A DNA stretch of 64,000 bases from Pseudomonas costantinii (GTDB lineage Bacteria > Pseudomonadota > Gammaproteobacteria > Pseudomonadales > Pseudomonadaceae). Below are positions 8,354 through 18,284 of this stretch, in pieces. The DNA is taken from positions 1 through 64,000 of the forward strand of contig NZ_MDDR01000007.1 of NCBI RefSeq assembly GCF_001870435.1, given 5' to 3'. Position 1 is the stretch's first letter. Each line of letters starts with the position of its first letter. Position numbers and translations under genes: made by a program. The notes below the pieces were generated by a model. That model ran no database searches, was not told the DNA's origin, and was given only the letters and a program-made list of their open reading frames with translations.

Positions 8354-10546
8354 ATGATGCGCCGCCTGTTGTCCTGCCTGTTCTTGTGCCTGCTCCCTCT
8401 GCTCGCCGACGCCGTTGAAACACCACGCCCTAAAGTCGGCTTGGTGCTCTCAGGTGGTGCCGCCCGTGGCCTGGCGCATATTGGTGTGCTCAAGGCCCTG
8501 GAAGAGCAAGGCATCCAGATCGATGCAATTGCCGGCACCAGCATGGGGGCGGTGATTGGCGGGCTGTATGCGTCAGGCTACAAGATCGACGAACTGGAAA
8601 AGCTCGCGCTGAGTATCGATTGGCAGCAGGCACTGTCCGACGCACCGCCACGGGAAGATGTGCCATTTCGACGTAAACAGGATGACCGAGACTTCCTGAT
8701 CAAACAGAAACTCAGTTTCCGCGACGACGGCAGCCTGGGTTTACCGCTGGGCGTGATCCAGGGCCAGAACCTGGCGCTGCTGCTGGAGAGCATGTTCGCC
8801 CACACCAGCAATACGCGTAACTTCAACAAACTGCCGATCCCGTTCCGCGCCGTGGCCACCGACATCACCACCGGCGAAAAAGTGGTGTTCAGCAAAGGCC
8901 ACCTGCCCCAGGTGATCCGCGCCAGCATGTCGATCCCTGCGGTGTTCGCGCCGGTGGAGATTGATGGCCGGCTGCTGGTGGATGGCGGCATGACCGATAA
9001 CATCCCACTGGATGTAGCGCGGGAGATGGGCGTCGACATCGCCATCGTGGTGGACATCGGCACCCCACTGCGCTCACGCAAACAACTGGCCACCGTGGTG
9101 GACGTACTCAACCAGTCCATCACCCTGATGACTCGCCGCAACTCTGAAGAACAACTCAAGGCTCTGCATCCGAAGGATGTGCTGATCCAGCCGCCCTTGG
9201 CCGCCTACGGCGTGACGGACTTCGGCCGTGCCAAGGACATGATCGACGCTGGCTACCGCGCCACTCGAGCCCTCGATATACGCCTGGCGCACCTGCGCCC
9301 CGCCGAACCGGTCGACCCGCAGCTGGTAGCCGCGCGCACCCCAGGTGAGCGCACGCCGGTGATCACCGCGATCAGCGTAGAGAACGACTCGAAAGTCAGC
9401 GACGACGTGATCCGCTACTACATCCGCCAGACCCTGGGTGAGCCGCTGAACCTGAGCCGCCTGCAAATCGACATGGGCACCCTGTACGGCCTGGACTACT
9501 TCGAGCAGGTGCAATACCGCGTGGTGAAAAAAGGCCAGGACAACACGCTGGTGATCAGCGCACGGGGTAAGCGCAGCGGCACCGATTACCTGCGCCTGGG
9601 CTTGAACCTGTCGGATGACATGCGCGGTGACAGCGCCTTCAACATCGGCGCCAGTTACCGCATGAATGGCATCAATCACCTCGGCGCGGAGTGGCTGACG
9701 CGGGTACAGATCGGCGATCGCCAAGAACTGTACAGCGAGTTCTACCAACCGATGGACACCGGCTCACGCTACTTCATCGCGCCCTATATCAGGGCCCAGG
9801 CGCAAAACGTTGAACTGATCATGGACAACGACCCCATCTCCGAATACCGCCTGGAACGCTATGGCTTTGGCCTGAACGTTGGGCGGCAGATCGGCAACAG
9901 CGGCGAGATCCGCTTCGGCGTCGGCGAAGCCTGGGGCAAGGCGGACGTGCGTATTGGCGACCGCGACCTACCGAGCGTGAGCTTCAGCGAAGGTTTCTAT
10001 GAGTTGAAGTACTCGTTCGACTCCCTGGATAACGTGTACTTCCCTCACACCGGCGAAGACATTGGCCTGGCCTTGCGTGAGTTCGAGCCGGGCCTGGGCT
10101 CGGACCAACGCTACCGACAGTGGGAGTTCAAGCTGGACAAGGCCATGAGCCACGGCCCAGACACCCTAATATTGGGCGGTCGCTACGGGCGCACCCTGGA
10201 TAAATCCGACGTAGTGACTTCCAGCTTCCTGCTCGGCGGCGCGCGACAATTGTCGGGCTTTCGCGAGGATGCGATCTCGGGGCAAAACATCAGCCTGATG
10301 CGTGCGGTGTACTACCGCCGCCTGACGCCACGCTCGTACCTGCCGTTGGATTTCCCACTGTACCTGGGGGCCTCGGTGGAACGCGGCCGGGCCTGGAACA
10401 ACGACAATCAGTTCGACAGCGGGTATATCAACGCAGCAAGTGTGTTCCTGGGGTTTGATACGCCGTTGGGGCCGCTGAATTTCAGCTATGGGTTCAATGA
10501 TGATAATCAGCAGGCGGTGTATCTGAACCTGGGGCAGACGTTCTGA
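8354..10546 (+). CDS. plpD: patatin-like phospholipase autotransporter PlpD (type Vd)
   Basis: A 730-residue protein with a signal peptide (about 1-21, ending ADAVE), a patatin lipase domain (about 27-320), a POTRA-like segment (about 335-420) and a C-terminal outer-membrane beta-barrel of the BamA/FhaC type, ending in LNLGQTF with a terminal Phe. Lipase features: oxyanion loop SGGAARG (33-39), nucleophile S63 in GTSMG, and catalytic D210 in VDGG. This is the type Vd secretion layout first described for P. aeruginosa PlpD, in which the barrel carries the lipase to the surface. A second ATG lies one codon later. Confidence 0.95.
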   Translation: MMRRLLSCLFLCLLPLLADAVETPRPKVGLVLSGGAARGLAHIGVLKALEEQGIQIDAIAGTSMGAVIGGLYASGYKIDELEKLALSIDWQQALSDAPPREDVPFRRKQDDRDFLIKQKLSFRDDGSLGLPLGVIQGQNLALLLESMFAHTSNTRNFNKLPIPFRAVATDITTGEKVVFSKGHLPQVIRASMSIPAVFAPVEIDGRLLVDGGMTDNIPLDVAREMGVDIAIVVDIGTPLRSRKQLATVVDVLNQSITLMTRRNSEEQLKALHPKDVLIQPPLAAYGVTDFGRAKDMIDAGYRATRALDIRLAHLRPAEPVDPQLVAARTPGERTPVITAISVENDSKVSDDVIRYYIRQTLGEPLNLSRLQIDMGTLYGLDYFEQVQYRVVKKGQDNTLVISARGKRSGTDYLRLGLNLSDDMRGDSAFNIGASYRMNGINHLGAEWLTRVQIGDRQELYSEFYQPMDTGSRYFIAPYIRAQAQNVELIMDNDPISEYRLERYGFGLNVGRQIGNSGEIRFGVGEAWGKADVRIGDRDLPSVSFSEGFYELKYSFDSLDNVYFPHTGEDIGLALREFEPGLGSDQRYRQWEFKLDKAMSHGPDTLILGGRYGRTLDKSDVVTSSFLLGGARQLSGFREDAISGQNISLMRAVYYRRLTPRSYLPLDFPLYLGASVERGRAWNNDNQFDSGYINAASVFLGFDTPLGPLNFSYGFNDDNQQAVYLNLGQTF

Positions 10547-10564
10547 TACCCCATTCTCTTCCCG

Positions 10565-10676
10565 TAGCAGCTGCCGAGCCTTGGCGAGGCTGCGTAAGCC
10601 GCGCCGCCGCTATCAAACCCGGCACATTACCGAGGCGCGGCAGACGCCGCCTCGCTTAAGCTCGACAGCTGCTACG
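10565..10676. repeat. long intergenic hairpin repeat (GTAGCAGCTG family)
   Basis: GTAGCAGCTGCCGAGC at 10565-10580 is mirrored by GCTCGACAGCTGCTAC at 10661-10676, with further internal GC-rich pairings (CGAGGCTGCG, GAGGCGCGGC). It lies between the convergent plpD and MarR-type genes and may end transcription from both. The family differs from the GTGGGAGC REP elements in this window. Confidence 0.7.
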
Positions 10677-10686
10677 CCAACGAAGA

Positions 10687-11121
10687 TCAGGACTTTTCCA
10701 GATTCGCCAGAATGTGCCCATGCACACGCATGCACACGCTCAAATCAGCCTCATCCACACCCACAAACAGCTCATGGCGCAAGGCCGTGGCAATGGTTTC
10801 GATCTGCTCGATCAAAGGACGGGCGGTGTCGCAGAGCAGGATGCGCTTGGCGCGACGGTCTTCCAGCACAGCTTGGCGTTGCACCAGGCCTTGGCCTTCC
10901 AGGCTGTCGAGCAAGCGAGCCAGGGTCGGCCCTTCCACTCCAACACTTTGTGCCAGTTCACGCTGAGTCGGTGCTTCTTCAAAACGGGCCAGGTGCAACA
11001 GCACCAGCCAACGCGCCTGGGACAAGCCCAGACCCGCCAAGCGGCGATCCAGTTCGGCGCGCCAGCCTCGGGACATTTGCGCCAACTGCATGCCAAATCG
11101 GTGTTGATCGGTTAACGGCAT
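10687..11121 (-). CDS. MarR/SlyA-family transcriptional regulator
   Basis: A 144-residue winged-helix regulator. The recognition region reads PTQRELAQSVGVEGPTLARL (about 52-71), followed by the wing LVQRQAVLEDRRAKRILL. The N-terminal part (MSRGWRAELDRRLAGLGLSQARW) is typical of SlyA-like proteins. The ligand and targets are unknown. It lies between plpD and recQ, an order I recall from other Pseudomonas genomes. It stands alone on the minus strand with an AT-rich upstream region (11122-11242). Confidence 0.9.
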   Translation of the reverse strand: MPLTDQHRFGMQLAQMSRGWRAELDRRLAGLGLSQARWLVLLHLARFEEAPTQRELAQSVGVEGPTLARLLDSLEGQGLVQRQAVLEDRRAKRILLCDTARPLIEQIETIATALRHELFVGVDEADLSVCMRVHGHILANLEKS

Positions 11122-11242
11122 AAAAAACTCATGTTTTAGACTGAAAATAAAGTGTGGCTAATTATTAGTCAGCTAAGCATGAGCCATGCCAGTAGGCAAG
11201 AGTTGCTATGTACTGATTCGTTACATTGTCGTAATTGACGCA

Positions 11243-13369
11243 CTAAATTTCGAATTCCGACTGCAACGCGGCACGCACGCAGTACAAAACACCCTCAGGA
11301 ACACGCCCGGTAAACAGCGGTGAGATCTCCGAAACCGGTGGCAATTCACCCTCCCCGTCGAGGAAAGCGTCCTGGATTTCGCCGAGCAAATCTTCCGGCA
11401 AATCAAGGGCCTGCTCCAACGACAACTGCTGCTTGCCGATGGACTCGGCGAGCAAGGTGTAGACGTTCTTTTCCGAGCATTGCAGCTGGCCGGCGATCTG
11501 GATCGGGGTCATGCCGGCGCGCGCCAGGCTGATCAGCTCGTGGCGAATATCGGCGACTTCCTTCGGCGCTTCGGCCTGGCCACCGAGCACTTCCAGGAAG
11601 GCCTGGCCATAACGCTCCAACTTGCGTGCACCCACGCCGCTGACCCTGGCCATTTCGGCCATGGTGGTCGGCTGCTCACGCAGCATCTCAAGCAACGTGG
11701 AGTCGGGAAAAATAACGTAAGGCGGTACGCTGTGTTCCTGCGCCAGCTTGCGCCGCAGCGTACGCAGGGCCTCCCACTGCTCGCGCTCCTCGCCACGCAC
11801 CAACTGGCTGGCCTGGCTGGTGCTGCTCTTGGCGGTGGTTTGCGGCTTGAGGTCGCGGCGCAACTCCAGGCTCACTTCGCCCTTGAGCAATGGCCGGCAA
11901 CTGTCGTTCAAACGCAGGCCACCAAAGCCGTCGATATCGATATCTACAAGGCCACGCGCAACCATCTGCCGGAACAATGAGCGCCACTCACCCTCGGCGC
12001 GGGCCTTGCCGACACCGTAGACCGAGAGTTTTTCGTGGCCGAAGCTGCGCACCTTTTCGTTGTCCTTGCCCAACAGGACATCGACCAGATGGCCGACGCC
12101 ATAACGCTGGCCGGTACGAAAAATTGCTGACAACGCCTGACGCGCCGGCTCGGTGGCGTCCCAGGTCTGCACGCCGTCGATGCAGTTGTCACAATGGCCG
12201 CAGGGTTCCGGCATGTCCTCGTCAAAATACGCCAACAGCGTCTGACGGCGGCAGCGGGTCTCTTCGCACAACGAGAGCATGGCGTCGAGTTTATGTTGCT
12301 CCAGGCGCTTATGACGCTCGTCGCCTTCGGAGTTCTGCAACATCTGCTTGAGCATCACCACGTCTTGCAGGCCGTAGACCATCCAGGCATCCGCCGGCAG
12401 GCCATCACGGCCCGCACGACCGGTTTCCTGGTAGTAGGCCTCAAGGGATTTGGGCAGATCCATGTGTGCCACAAAACGCACGTTGGATTTATCGATACCC
12501 ATGCCGAATGCGATGGTGGCCACCATGATCAGGCCTTCCTCGTTGAGGAAGCGCTTCTGGTGATGGGCACGCGTGTCATTGGGCAAACCGGCGTGATACG
12601 GCAGCGCCGGGTAGCCCTGCTCACAGAGGAAGGCCGCCACTTCATCGACCTTCTTGCGCGACAGGCAATAGACAATGCCTGCATCGCTGCGCCGCTCGGA
12701 CAGGAACGCCAGCAACTGCTTGCGCGGCTGCTCCTTGGGCACGATACGGTAGAAAATATTCGGTCGGTCGAAGCTCGATAGAAAGCGCTCAGCGTTCTGC
12801 AAATGCAGGCGCTCGACGATTTCTTCGCGGGTGCGCTTGTCGGCGGTGGCAGTCAGGGCAATGCGCGGGACATCGGGGAACAACTCCGCCAACTGGCCCA
12901 ACTGCAAATATTCGCGACGGAAATCGTGGCCCCATTGCGATACGCAGTGGGCTTCATCGATGGCAAACAGGGCGATTTCCAGGCTCTGCAAAAAAGCCAG
13001 CATGCGCGGCTGAACCAGGCGCTCGGGGGCCAGGTAGAGCATCTTGACTTCACCGCGCTTGATCCGCGCGGCCAGGTCACGCTGCTGTTCAGCGCTGAGG
13101 GTGGAGTTCAGGGAAGCGGCGGCGACGCCGAGCTCTTCGAGGGTGGCAACCTGGTCGTCCATCAACGCGATCAGCGGTGACACCACCACGGCCAGGCCAT
13201 TACGCAACAAGGCCGGCACTTGGAAGCACAACGACTTGCCCCCGCCGGTAGGCATCAATACCAAAGCGTCGCCGCCATTGGCCACGCGCTCAATGATCGC
13301 ACCCTGGCGGCCACGAAAACTGTCGTAGCCGAAGATGTCCTTGAGGACGCGTTGAGCCTGCTCGAGCAT
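11243..13369 (-). CDS. recQ: ATP-dependent DNA helicase RecQ
   Basis: A 3'-5' superfamily 2 helicase for recombination and fork repair, 708 residues. Walker A MPTGGGKS is at 39-46 and the DEAH box is in [16 protein letters not shown]. Motif VI reads [12 protein letters not shown]. The zinc-binding RQC region shows Cys residues in CEETRC and CGHCDNC, and an HRDC domain follows (about 520-600). About 90 residues beyond the HRDC make it longer than the roughly 610-residue E. coli protein. The start at 13369 (MLEQAQRVL) fits the family; 18 upstream codons do not. Confidence 0.96.
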   Translation of the reverse strand: MLEQAQRVLKDIFGYDSFRGRQGAIIERVANGGDALVLMPTGGGKSLCFQVPALLRNGLAVVVSPLIALMDDQVATLEELGVAAASLNSTLSAEQQRDLAARIKRGEVKMLYLAPERLVQPRMLAFLQSLEIALFAIDEAHCVSQWGHDFRREYLQLGQLAELFPDVPRIALTATADKRTREEIVERLHLQNAERFLSSFDRPNIFYRIVPKEQPRKQLLAFLSERRSDAGIVYCLSRKKVDEVAAFLCEQGYPALPYHAGLPNDTRAHHQKRFLNEEGLIMVATIAFGMGIDKSNVRFVAHMDLPKSLEAYYQETGRAGRDGLPADAWMVYGLQDVVMLKQMLQNSEGDERHKRLEQHKLDAMLSLCEETRCRRQTLLAYFDEDMPEPCGHCDNCIDGVQTWDATEPARQALSAIFRTGQRYGVGHLVDVLLGKDNEKVRSFGHEKLSVYGVGKARAEGEWRSLFRQMVARGLVDIDIDGFGGLRLNDSCRPLLKGEVSLELRRDLKPQTTAKSSTSQASQLVRGEEREQWEALRTLRRKLAQEHSVPPYVIFPDSTLLEMLREQPTTMAEMARVSGVGARKLERYGQAFLEVLGGQAEAPKEVADIRHELISLARAGMTPIQIAGQLQCSEKNVYTLLAESIGKQQLSLEQALDLPEDLLGEIQDAFLDGEGELPPVSEISPLFTGRVPEGVLYCVRAALQSEFEI

Positions 13370-13644
13370 GTAAAACTCCAAAAAAGTGCCGAAACCCTCT
13401 GTACAGGCTGGCCGAAAAAACACGCGCTCACGGGAAATAATCCGTAAGTGAAGTTTTCTCGGGTTGGTGCTTGGCCTGCAAGGGCATCACAAAACGCGGC
13501 AGTATACCCGAGCGTTACCCGGCAAAGGGCGCGGCTGACGAATAGCGACTGCTATCTAAAACCTGGCAAATATGCAGTGCGGCTGGCCTGGGCGCTCAAG
13601 AAAGCCTAGAATTCAGCATCGTTTATTCCCAAGGTAGTCCTTCA

Positions 13645-14232
13645 ATGTCCTTCGCTGAGCAACTAACCCGCCTGCAAGCCTTCCTCGACGCCGATGAGCT
13701 GCATGACGAGGCGCTGGACTACGTGGCCGCCCACGGCTACCTGACCGCCCTGTCGATCTGTTCCGATATCGTGCCGGACCGTGAGTGGATCGACGCTTTG
13801 TTCGCTGAAGAACCTCATTACGCCGACGCCGCCCAACGCGAAGAAATCGAATCCACCCTGCTGGCCCTCAAGGCCCATATCGGTCGCCAACTGGCCTCCG
13901 ATGAGGAGTTCGAGCTGCCTTGCGACCTGGACCTGGGCGAAGAGCCGGACGACTCCGACCTGCGCGGCTGGTGCATCGGTTTCATGGAAGGTGTGTTCCT
14001 GCGCGAAGCCGCCTGGTTCGAAACCGCCGAAGAAGAAGTCAGCGAAATGCTGCTGCCGATCATGGTCGGTTCGGGCCTGTTCGACGATCAGCCGGAATTC
14101 TCCGACATCGCCGCCGACGCCAACCTCATGGACGACATGATCGTACAGATCCCGGAAGCCCTGACCGCCCTGTACCTGCTGTGCAACGCACCTGACGAAA
14201 AACCGGCGATCCTCAAGCCTCGTCACCACTGA
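13645..14232 (+). CDS. UPF0149/YecA family protein
   Basis: A 195-residue acidic protein. The conserved segment DSDLRGWCIGFMEGVFLREAAW (about 105-126) with the surrounding helices marks the UPF0149 (YecA/YgfB) family. Function is unclear; a P. aeruginosa relative, YgfB, has been linked to antibiotic resistance regulation. It is followed closely by the DUF454 gene on the same strand, likely co-transcribed. The gap upstream to recQ (13370-13644) holds no other gene. Confidence 0.9.
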   Translation: MSFAEQLTRLQAFLDADELHDEALDYVAAHGYLTALSICSDIVPDREWIDALFAEEPHYADAAQREEIESTLLALKAHIGRQLASDEEFELPCDLDLGEEPDDSDLRGWCIGFMEGVFLREAAWFETAEEEVSEMLLPIMVGSGLFDDQPEFSDIAADANLMDDMIVQIPEALTALYLLCNAPDEKPAILKPRHH

Positions 14233-14252
14233 GTCGTTTGCCCGTGACATCC

Positions 14253-14654
14253 ATGGGCAATCGCTCGCTACTCCTGCGTTACGTGTTGCTGGCCATCGGC
14301 TGGCTGAGCGTAGCGCTGGGGGTGATCGGTATTTTCCTTCCGGTATTGCCAACCACACCCTTTCTGCTTCTCGCCGCCGCCTGCTTCGCTCGAAGCTCTC
14401 CACGTTTCTACCGATGGCTGGTGGAACACCCGCGCCTGGGTCCGTGGATTCGTGACTACCTGGACGGCAATGGCATCCCGCTCAAGGGCAAGGTCTACGC
14501 CATCGGCTTGATGTGGTTGAGCATCGGCCTCTCATGCTACTGGGTGCCGCTGCCTTGGGCGCGTGGGTTCATGCTGACCAGCGCCGTGCTGGTGACCCTC
14601 TACATCCTGCGTCAAAAGACCCTGCCACCCCGCTCAGAACCCCCTGCGACATAA
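14253..14654 (+). CDS. YbaN family inner-membrane protein (DUF454)
   Basis: A 133-residue protein with about three membrane segments. The hallmark run GVIGIFLPVLPTTPFLLLAA lies near residues 24-43, followed by CFARSSPRFYRWLVEHPRLGPWI, which defines DUF454. Function unknown. I start at the ATG at 14253; upstream TTG (14238) and GTG (14244) are possible. It lies 20 bp after the UPF0149 gene. Confidence 0.85.
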   Translation: MGNRSLLLRYVLLAIGWLSVALGVIGIFLPVLPTTPFLLLAAACFARSSPRFYRWLVEHPRLGPWIRDYLDGNGIPLKGKVYAIGLMWLSIGLSCYWVPLPWARGFMLTSAVLVTLYILRQKTLPPRSEPPAT

Positions 14655-14755
14655 AATCTCACACGACCTTGGTCGACACTGACTAACCCCAAGCATCATG
14701 CGAGACTGTCCAACCGGGCCTGGAATGCCTGGGTGTTCTTATGCTCGGAGTTACC

Positions 14756-17700
14756 ATGACGCTGTCCAGCGGGCTGATCGCCGCCGTTGCCCTGGCCTAT
14801 ATGGCCATTATGTTTGCCATCGCCTTTTACGGTGACCGCCGCCATGCGCCGCTGCCGCCGCGCATGCGTGCCTGGGTGTACAGCCTGTCGCTGGCCGTCT
14901 ATTGCACCAGCTGGACCTTCTTCGGCGCTGTAGGCCAGGCCGCCGAGCAGTTGTGGGCGTTTTTACCGATCTACCTGGGGCCGGTGCTATTGCTGGTGCT
15001 GGCACCCTGGGTGCTGCAGAAGATGATCCTGATCAGCAAGCAGGAAAACATCACCTCAATCGCCGACTTTATCGCCGCGCGCTACGGCAAATCCCAGTCC
15101 CTGGCAGTGGTCGTCGCGCTGATCTGCCTGGTCGGCGTACTGCCCTATATCGCCTTGCAGCTCAAAGGCATCGTGTTGGGTGTGAACTTGCTGATCGGCT
15201 CCGGCCCCGACACCACTGGCACCCGCGCCCAGGACACCGCATTGATCGTGTCGCTGGTATTGGCGCTGTTCACCATTGTGTTTGGTACGCGCAACCTCGA
15301 CGCCACCGAACACCACCGTGGCATGGTGTTGGCGATTGCCTTTGAATCCTTGGTCAAGCTGTTCGCCTTTCTTGCCGTTGGCGCGTTTGTGACCTACGGC
15401 CTGTACGACGGTTTCGGTGACCTGATCAGCCAGGCGATGCTGGCGCCGCGCCTCGAAGAATACTGGCAGGAGACCATCAACTGGCCATCGATGGTCGTGC
15501 AGACCGGCGTGGCGATGATGGCGATCATCTGCCTGCCCCGACAGTTCCATGTGACGGTGGTTGAGAACATCGACCCCCAGGATTTACGCCTGGCCAAATG
15601 GGTGTTCCCGGCTTACTTGATCCTCGCCGCACTGTTCGTCATCCCCATCGCCCTCGGCGGCAAAATGCTGTTGCCCGGTTCGGTATTGCCGGACTCGTAC
15701 GTGATCAGCCTGCCCATGGCCGAAGCCCATCCCGCCCTTGCCGTGCTGGCATTTATCGGTGGTGCATCGGCGGCTACCGGGATGGTGATCGTGGCCAGCA
15801 TTGCATTGTCGACCATGGTCTCCAACGACATGCTGTTGCCTTGGCTGCTGCGTCGCTCCAGCGCCGAGCGGCCGTTCGAGGTGTTCCGCCATTGGATGCT
15901 GTCGGTGCGCCGGGTCAGCATTGTGATCATCCTGCTGCTGGCCTACGTGAGTTATCGGCTGCTGGGCTCTACCGCAAGCCTGGCGACCATCGGCCAGATC
16001 GCCTTCGCGGCCGTCACCCAACTGGCACCCGCGATGCTCGGCGCGTTGTACTGGAAGCAGGCCAACCGTCGCGGGGTTTTTGCGGGTTTGGCCGCAGGCA
16101 CATTCCTGTGGTTCTACACCTTGGTCCTACCGGTTACCGCGAAAAGCCTTGGTTGGTCAGTCAGCCTTTTCCCTGGACTGGCATGGATGCATTCACATCC
16201 GTTTGGCTTGTCCGTGACCTCGTTAACCCTCGGTACGGTGTTCTCCCTGGCAGGTAACTTCACGCTGTTTGTCTGGGTTTCGATGCTGTCGCGCACCCGC
16301 GTTTCCGAGCATTGGCAGGCTGGGCGCTTTATTGGTCAGGAAATTAGCCAACGTGCCAGCGCTCGCTCGATGTTGTCGGTACAGATCAGCGACCTGCTCA
16401 GCCTGGCTGCGCGCTTTGTCGGTGAAGAACGTGCTCAACAGAGTTTTATCCGCTTCGCCTATCGCCAAGGTAAAGGCTTCAACCCCAACCAGAATGCCGA
16501 TAACGATTGGATCGCCCATACCGAACGTTTGCTGGCGGGCGTATTGGGTGCGTCGTCGACACGGGCTGTGGTGAAAGCCGCTATTGAAGGACGGGAAATG
16601 CAGCTGGAGGACGTCGTACGGATCGCCGACGAAGCCTCCGAGGTCTTGCAGTTCAATCGGGCGCTGCTACAAGGTGCCATCGAAAACATCACCCAAGGCA
16701 TCAGCGTCGTCGACCAGTCACTGAGGCTGGTGGCCTGGAACCGGCGTTATCTGGAGCTGTTCAATTACCCTGAAGGCTTGATCAGTGTCGGCCGGCCGAT
16801 TGCCGACATTATTCGCTACAACGCCGAGCGCGGCCTGTGCGGGCCGGGCGAAGCCGAAGTGCATGTGGCGCGACGCCTGCACTGGATGCGCCAAGGCCGC
16901 GCGCACACCTCCGAGCGCTTGTTCCCGAATGGGCGAGTGATCGAACTGATCGGCAACCCGATGCCCGGCGGTGGTTTTGTCATGAGCTTCACTGACATCA
17001 CCGCGTTCCGTGAGGCCGAACAGGCGCTGACCGAGGCTAACGAGGGCCTCGAACAACGGGTCACCGAGCGTACCCATGAACTGTCGCAACTCAACGTGGC
17101 ACTGACCGACGCCAAAGGCGTGGCCGAATCCGCCAGCCAGTCGAAGACCCGCTTCCTCGCTGCCGTCAGCCATGACCTGATGCAACCGCTGAACGCTGCC
17201 CGGCTGTTCTCCGCCGCCCTCTCACACCAGAACGATGGCCTGTCTACCGAGGCCCGGCAGTTGGTGCAGCACTTGGACAGTTCGCTGCGCTCCGCCGAAG
17301 ACTTGATCAGTGACCTGCTGGATATCTCGCGCCTGGAAAACGGCAAGATCAATCCACAGCGCCAGCCTTTTGTACTCAACGAGCTGTTCGACACCTTGGG
17401 TGCCGAATTCAAGGCGCTGGCCCAAGAACAAGGCCTGCGCTTCCGCCTGCGCGGCAGTCGACTGCGAGTGGACAGCGACATCAAGTTGTTGCGGCGTATT
17501 CTGCAGAACTTTCTGACCAACGCGTTCCGCTATGCCGACGGCCCAGTGCTACTCGGCGTACGCCGACGCAAGAACGAACTGTGCCTGGAAGTCTGGGATC
17601 GCGGCCCAGGCATTCCGCTGGATAAGCAGAAGGTGATTTTCGAAGAGTTCAAACGCCTGGACAGCCACCAGACCCGCGCCGAGAAAGGCCTGGGCTTGGG

Positions 17701-18226
17701 CCTGGCGATCGCCGATGGCCTGTGCCGCGTGCTGGACCATAAGCTGAGCGTGCGTTCCTGGCCGGGCAAGGGCAGCGTATTCAGCGTGCGCGTGCCGTTG
17801 GCACGTAACCAGGCCAGCCCATCGGTCAAGGCCACGCAGGACAATGGGTTGCCATTAAGCGGCGCGCAGGTGCTGTGTGTGGATAACGAGGAAAGCATCC
17901 TGATCGGCATGCGCAGCTTGTTGACGCGCTGGGGCTGCGAAGTGTGGACCGCCACCGACCAGGCGCAATGTGTAGCGCTGCTGGCCGATGGCGTACGCCC
18001 CCAACTGGCGCTGGTGGATTACCACCTGGACCACGGCGAAACCGGCACTGAGCTGATGGGCTGGCTACGGGCGCAACTCGCAGAACCGATTCCGGGGGTG
18101 GTGATCAGCGCCGACGGGCGTCCGGAGATGGTGGCTGCGGTGCATGCGGCGGGAATGGATTATTTGGCCAAGCCGGTGAAACCAGCTGCACTAAGGGCGT
18201 TGCTCAGCCGACATTTGCCGCTGTAA
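14756..18226 (+). CDS. SSS-type hybrid sensor histidine kinase/response regulator
   Basis: A 1156-residue inner-membrane kinase numbered from MTLSSGLIAA; GGAG sits 7 bases before this ATG, and another in-frame ATG lies at 14741. Order: about 13 membrane segments of the sodium/solute symporter fold (1-515), a STAC-like linker (about 535-610), a PAS-like segment (about 645-755), a coiled coil, HisKA with phospho-acceptor His in AAVSHDLMQPLN (about 806), a HATPase (ends GKGSVFSVRVPL) and a receiver with phospho-Asp in LALVDYHLDHG (about 1088). The layout resembles CbrA with an added receiver. It probably senses a transported solute. No partner regulator is adjacent. Confidence 0.92.
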   Translation: MTLSSGLIAAVALAYMAIMFAIAFYGDRRHAPLPPRMRAWVYSLSLAVYCTSWTFFGAVGQAAEQLWAFLPIYLGPVLLLVLAPWVLQKMILISKQENITSIADFIAARYGKSQSLAVVVALICLVGVLPYIALQLKGIVLGVNLLIGSGPDTTGTRAQDTALIVSLVLALFTIVFGTRNLDATEHHRGMVLAIAFESLVKLFAFLAVGAFVTYGLYDGFGDLISQAMLAPRLEEYWQETINWPSMVVQTGVAMMAIICLPRQFHVTVVENIDPQDLRLAKWVFPAYLILAALFVIPIALGGKMLLPGSVLPDSYVISLPMAEAHPALAVLAFIGGASAATGMVIVASIALSTMVSNDMLLPWLLRRSSAERPFEVFRHWMLSVRRVSIVIILLLAYVSYRLLGSTASLATIGQIAFAAVTQLAPAMLGALYWKQANRRGVFAGLAAGTFLWFYTLVLPVTAKSLGWSVSLFPGLAWMHSHPFGLSVTSLTLGTVFSLAGNFTLFVWVSMLSRTRVSEHWQAGRFIGQEISQRASARSMLSVQISDLLSLAARFVGEERAQQSFIRFAYRQGKGFNPNQNADNDWIAHTERLLAGVLGASSTRAVVKAAIEGREMQLEDVVRIADEASEVLQFNRALLQGAIENITQGISVVDQSLRLVAWNRRYLELFNYPEGLISVGRPIADIIRYNAERGLCGPGEAEVHVARRLHWMRQGRAHTSERLFPNGRVIELIGNPMPGGGFVMSFTDITAFREAEQALTEANEGLEQRVTERTHELSQLNVALTDAKGVAESASQSKTRFLAAVSHDLMQPLNAARLFSAALSHQNDGLSTEARQLVQHLDSSLRSAEDLISDLLDISRLENGKINPQRQPFVLNELFDTLGAEFKALAQEQGLRFRLRGSRLRVDSDIKLLRRILQNFLTNAFRYADGPVLLGVRRRKNELCLEVWDRGPGIPLDKQKVIFEEFKRLDSHQTRAEKGLGLGLAIADGLCRVLDHKLSVRSWPGKGSVFSVRVPLARNQASPSVKATQDNGLPLSGAQVLCVDNEESILIGMRSLLTRWGCEVWTATDQAQCVALLADGVRPQLALVDYHLDHGETGTELMGWLRAQLAEPIPGVVISADGRPEMVAAVHAAGMDYLAKPVKPAALRALLSRHLPL

Positions 18227-18245
18227 GAAGACTTCACTCAATACC

Positions 18246-18276
18246 CTGTGGGAGCTGGTTGCCTGCTCCCACATGG
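18246..18276. repeat. REP-like palindrome
   Basis: CTGTGGGAGC ... GCTCCCACATGG around a TGGTTGCCT loop, a GTGGGAGC-type REP element between the convergent kinase and rmuC genes. It may act as a shared terminator. Confidence 0.75.
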
Positions 18277-18284
18277 ACAGCCCC

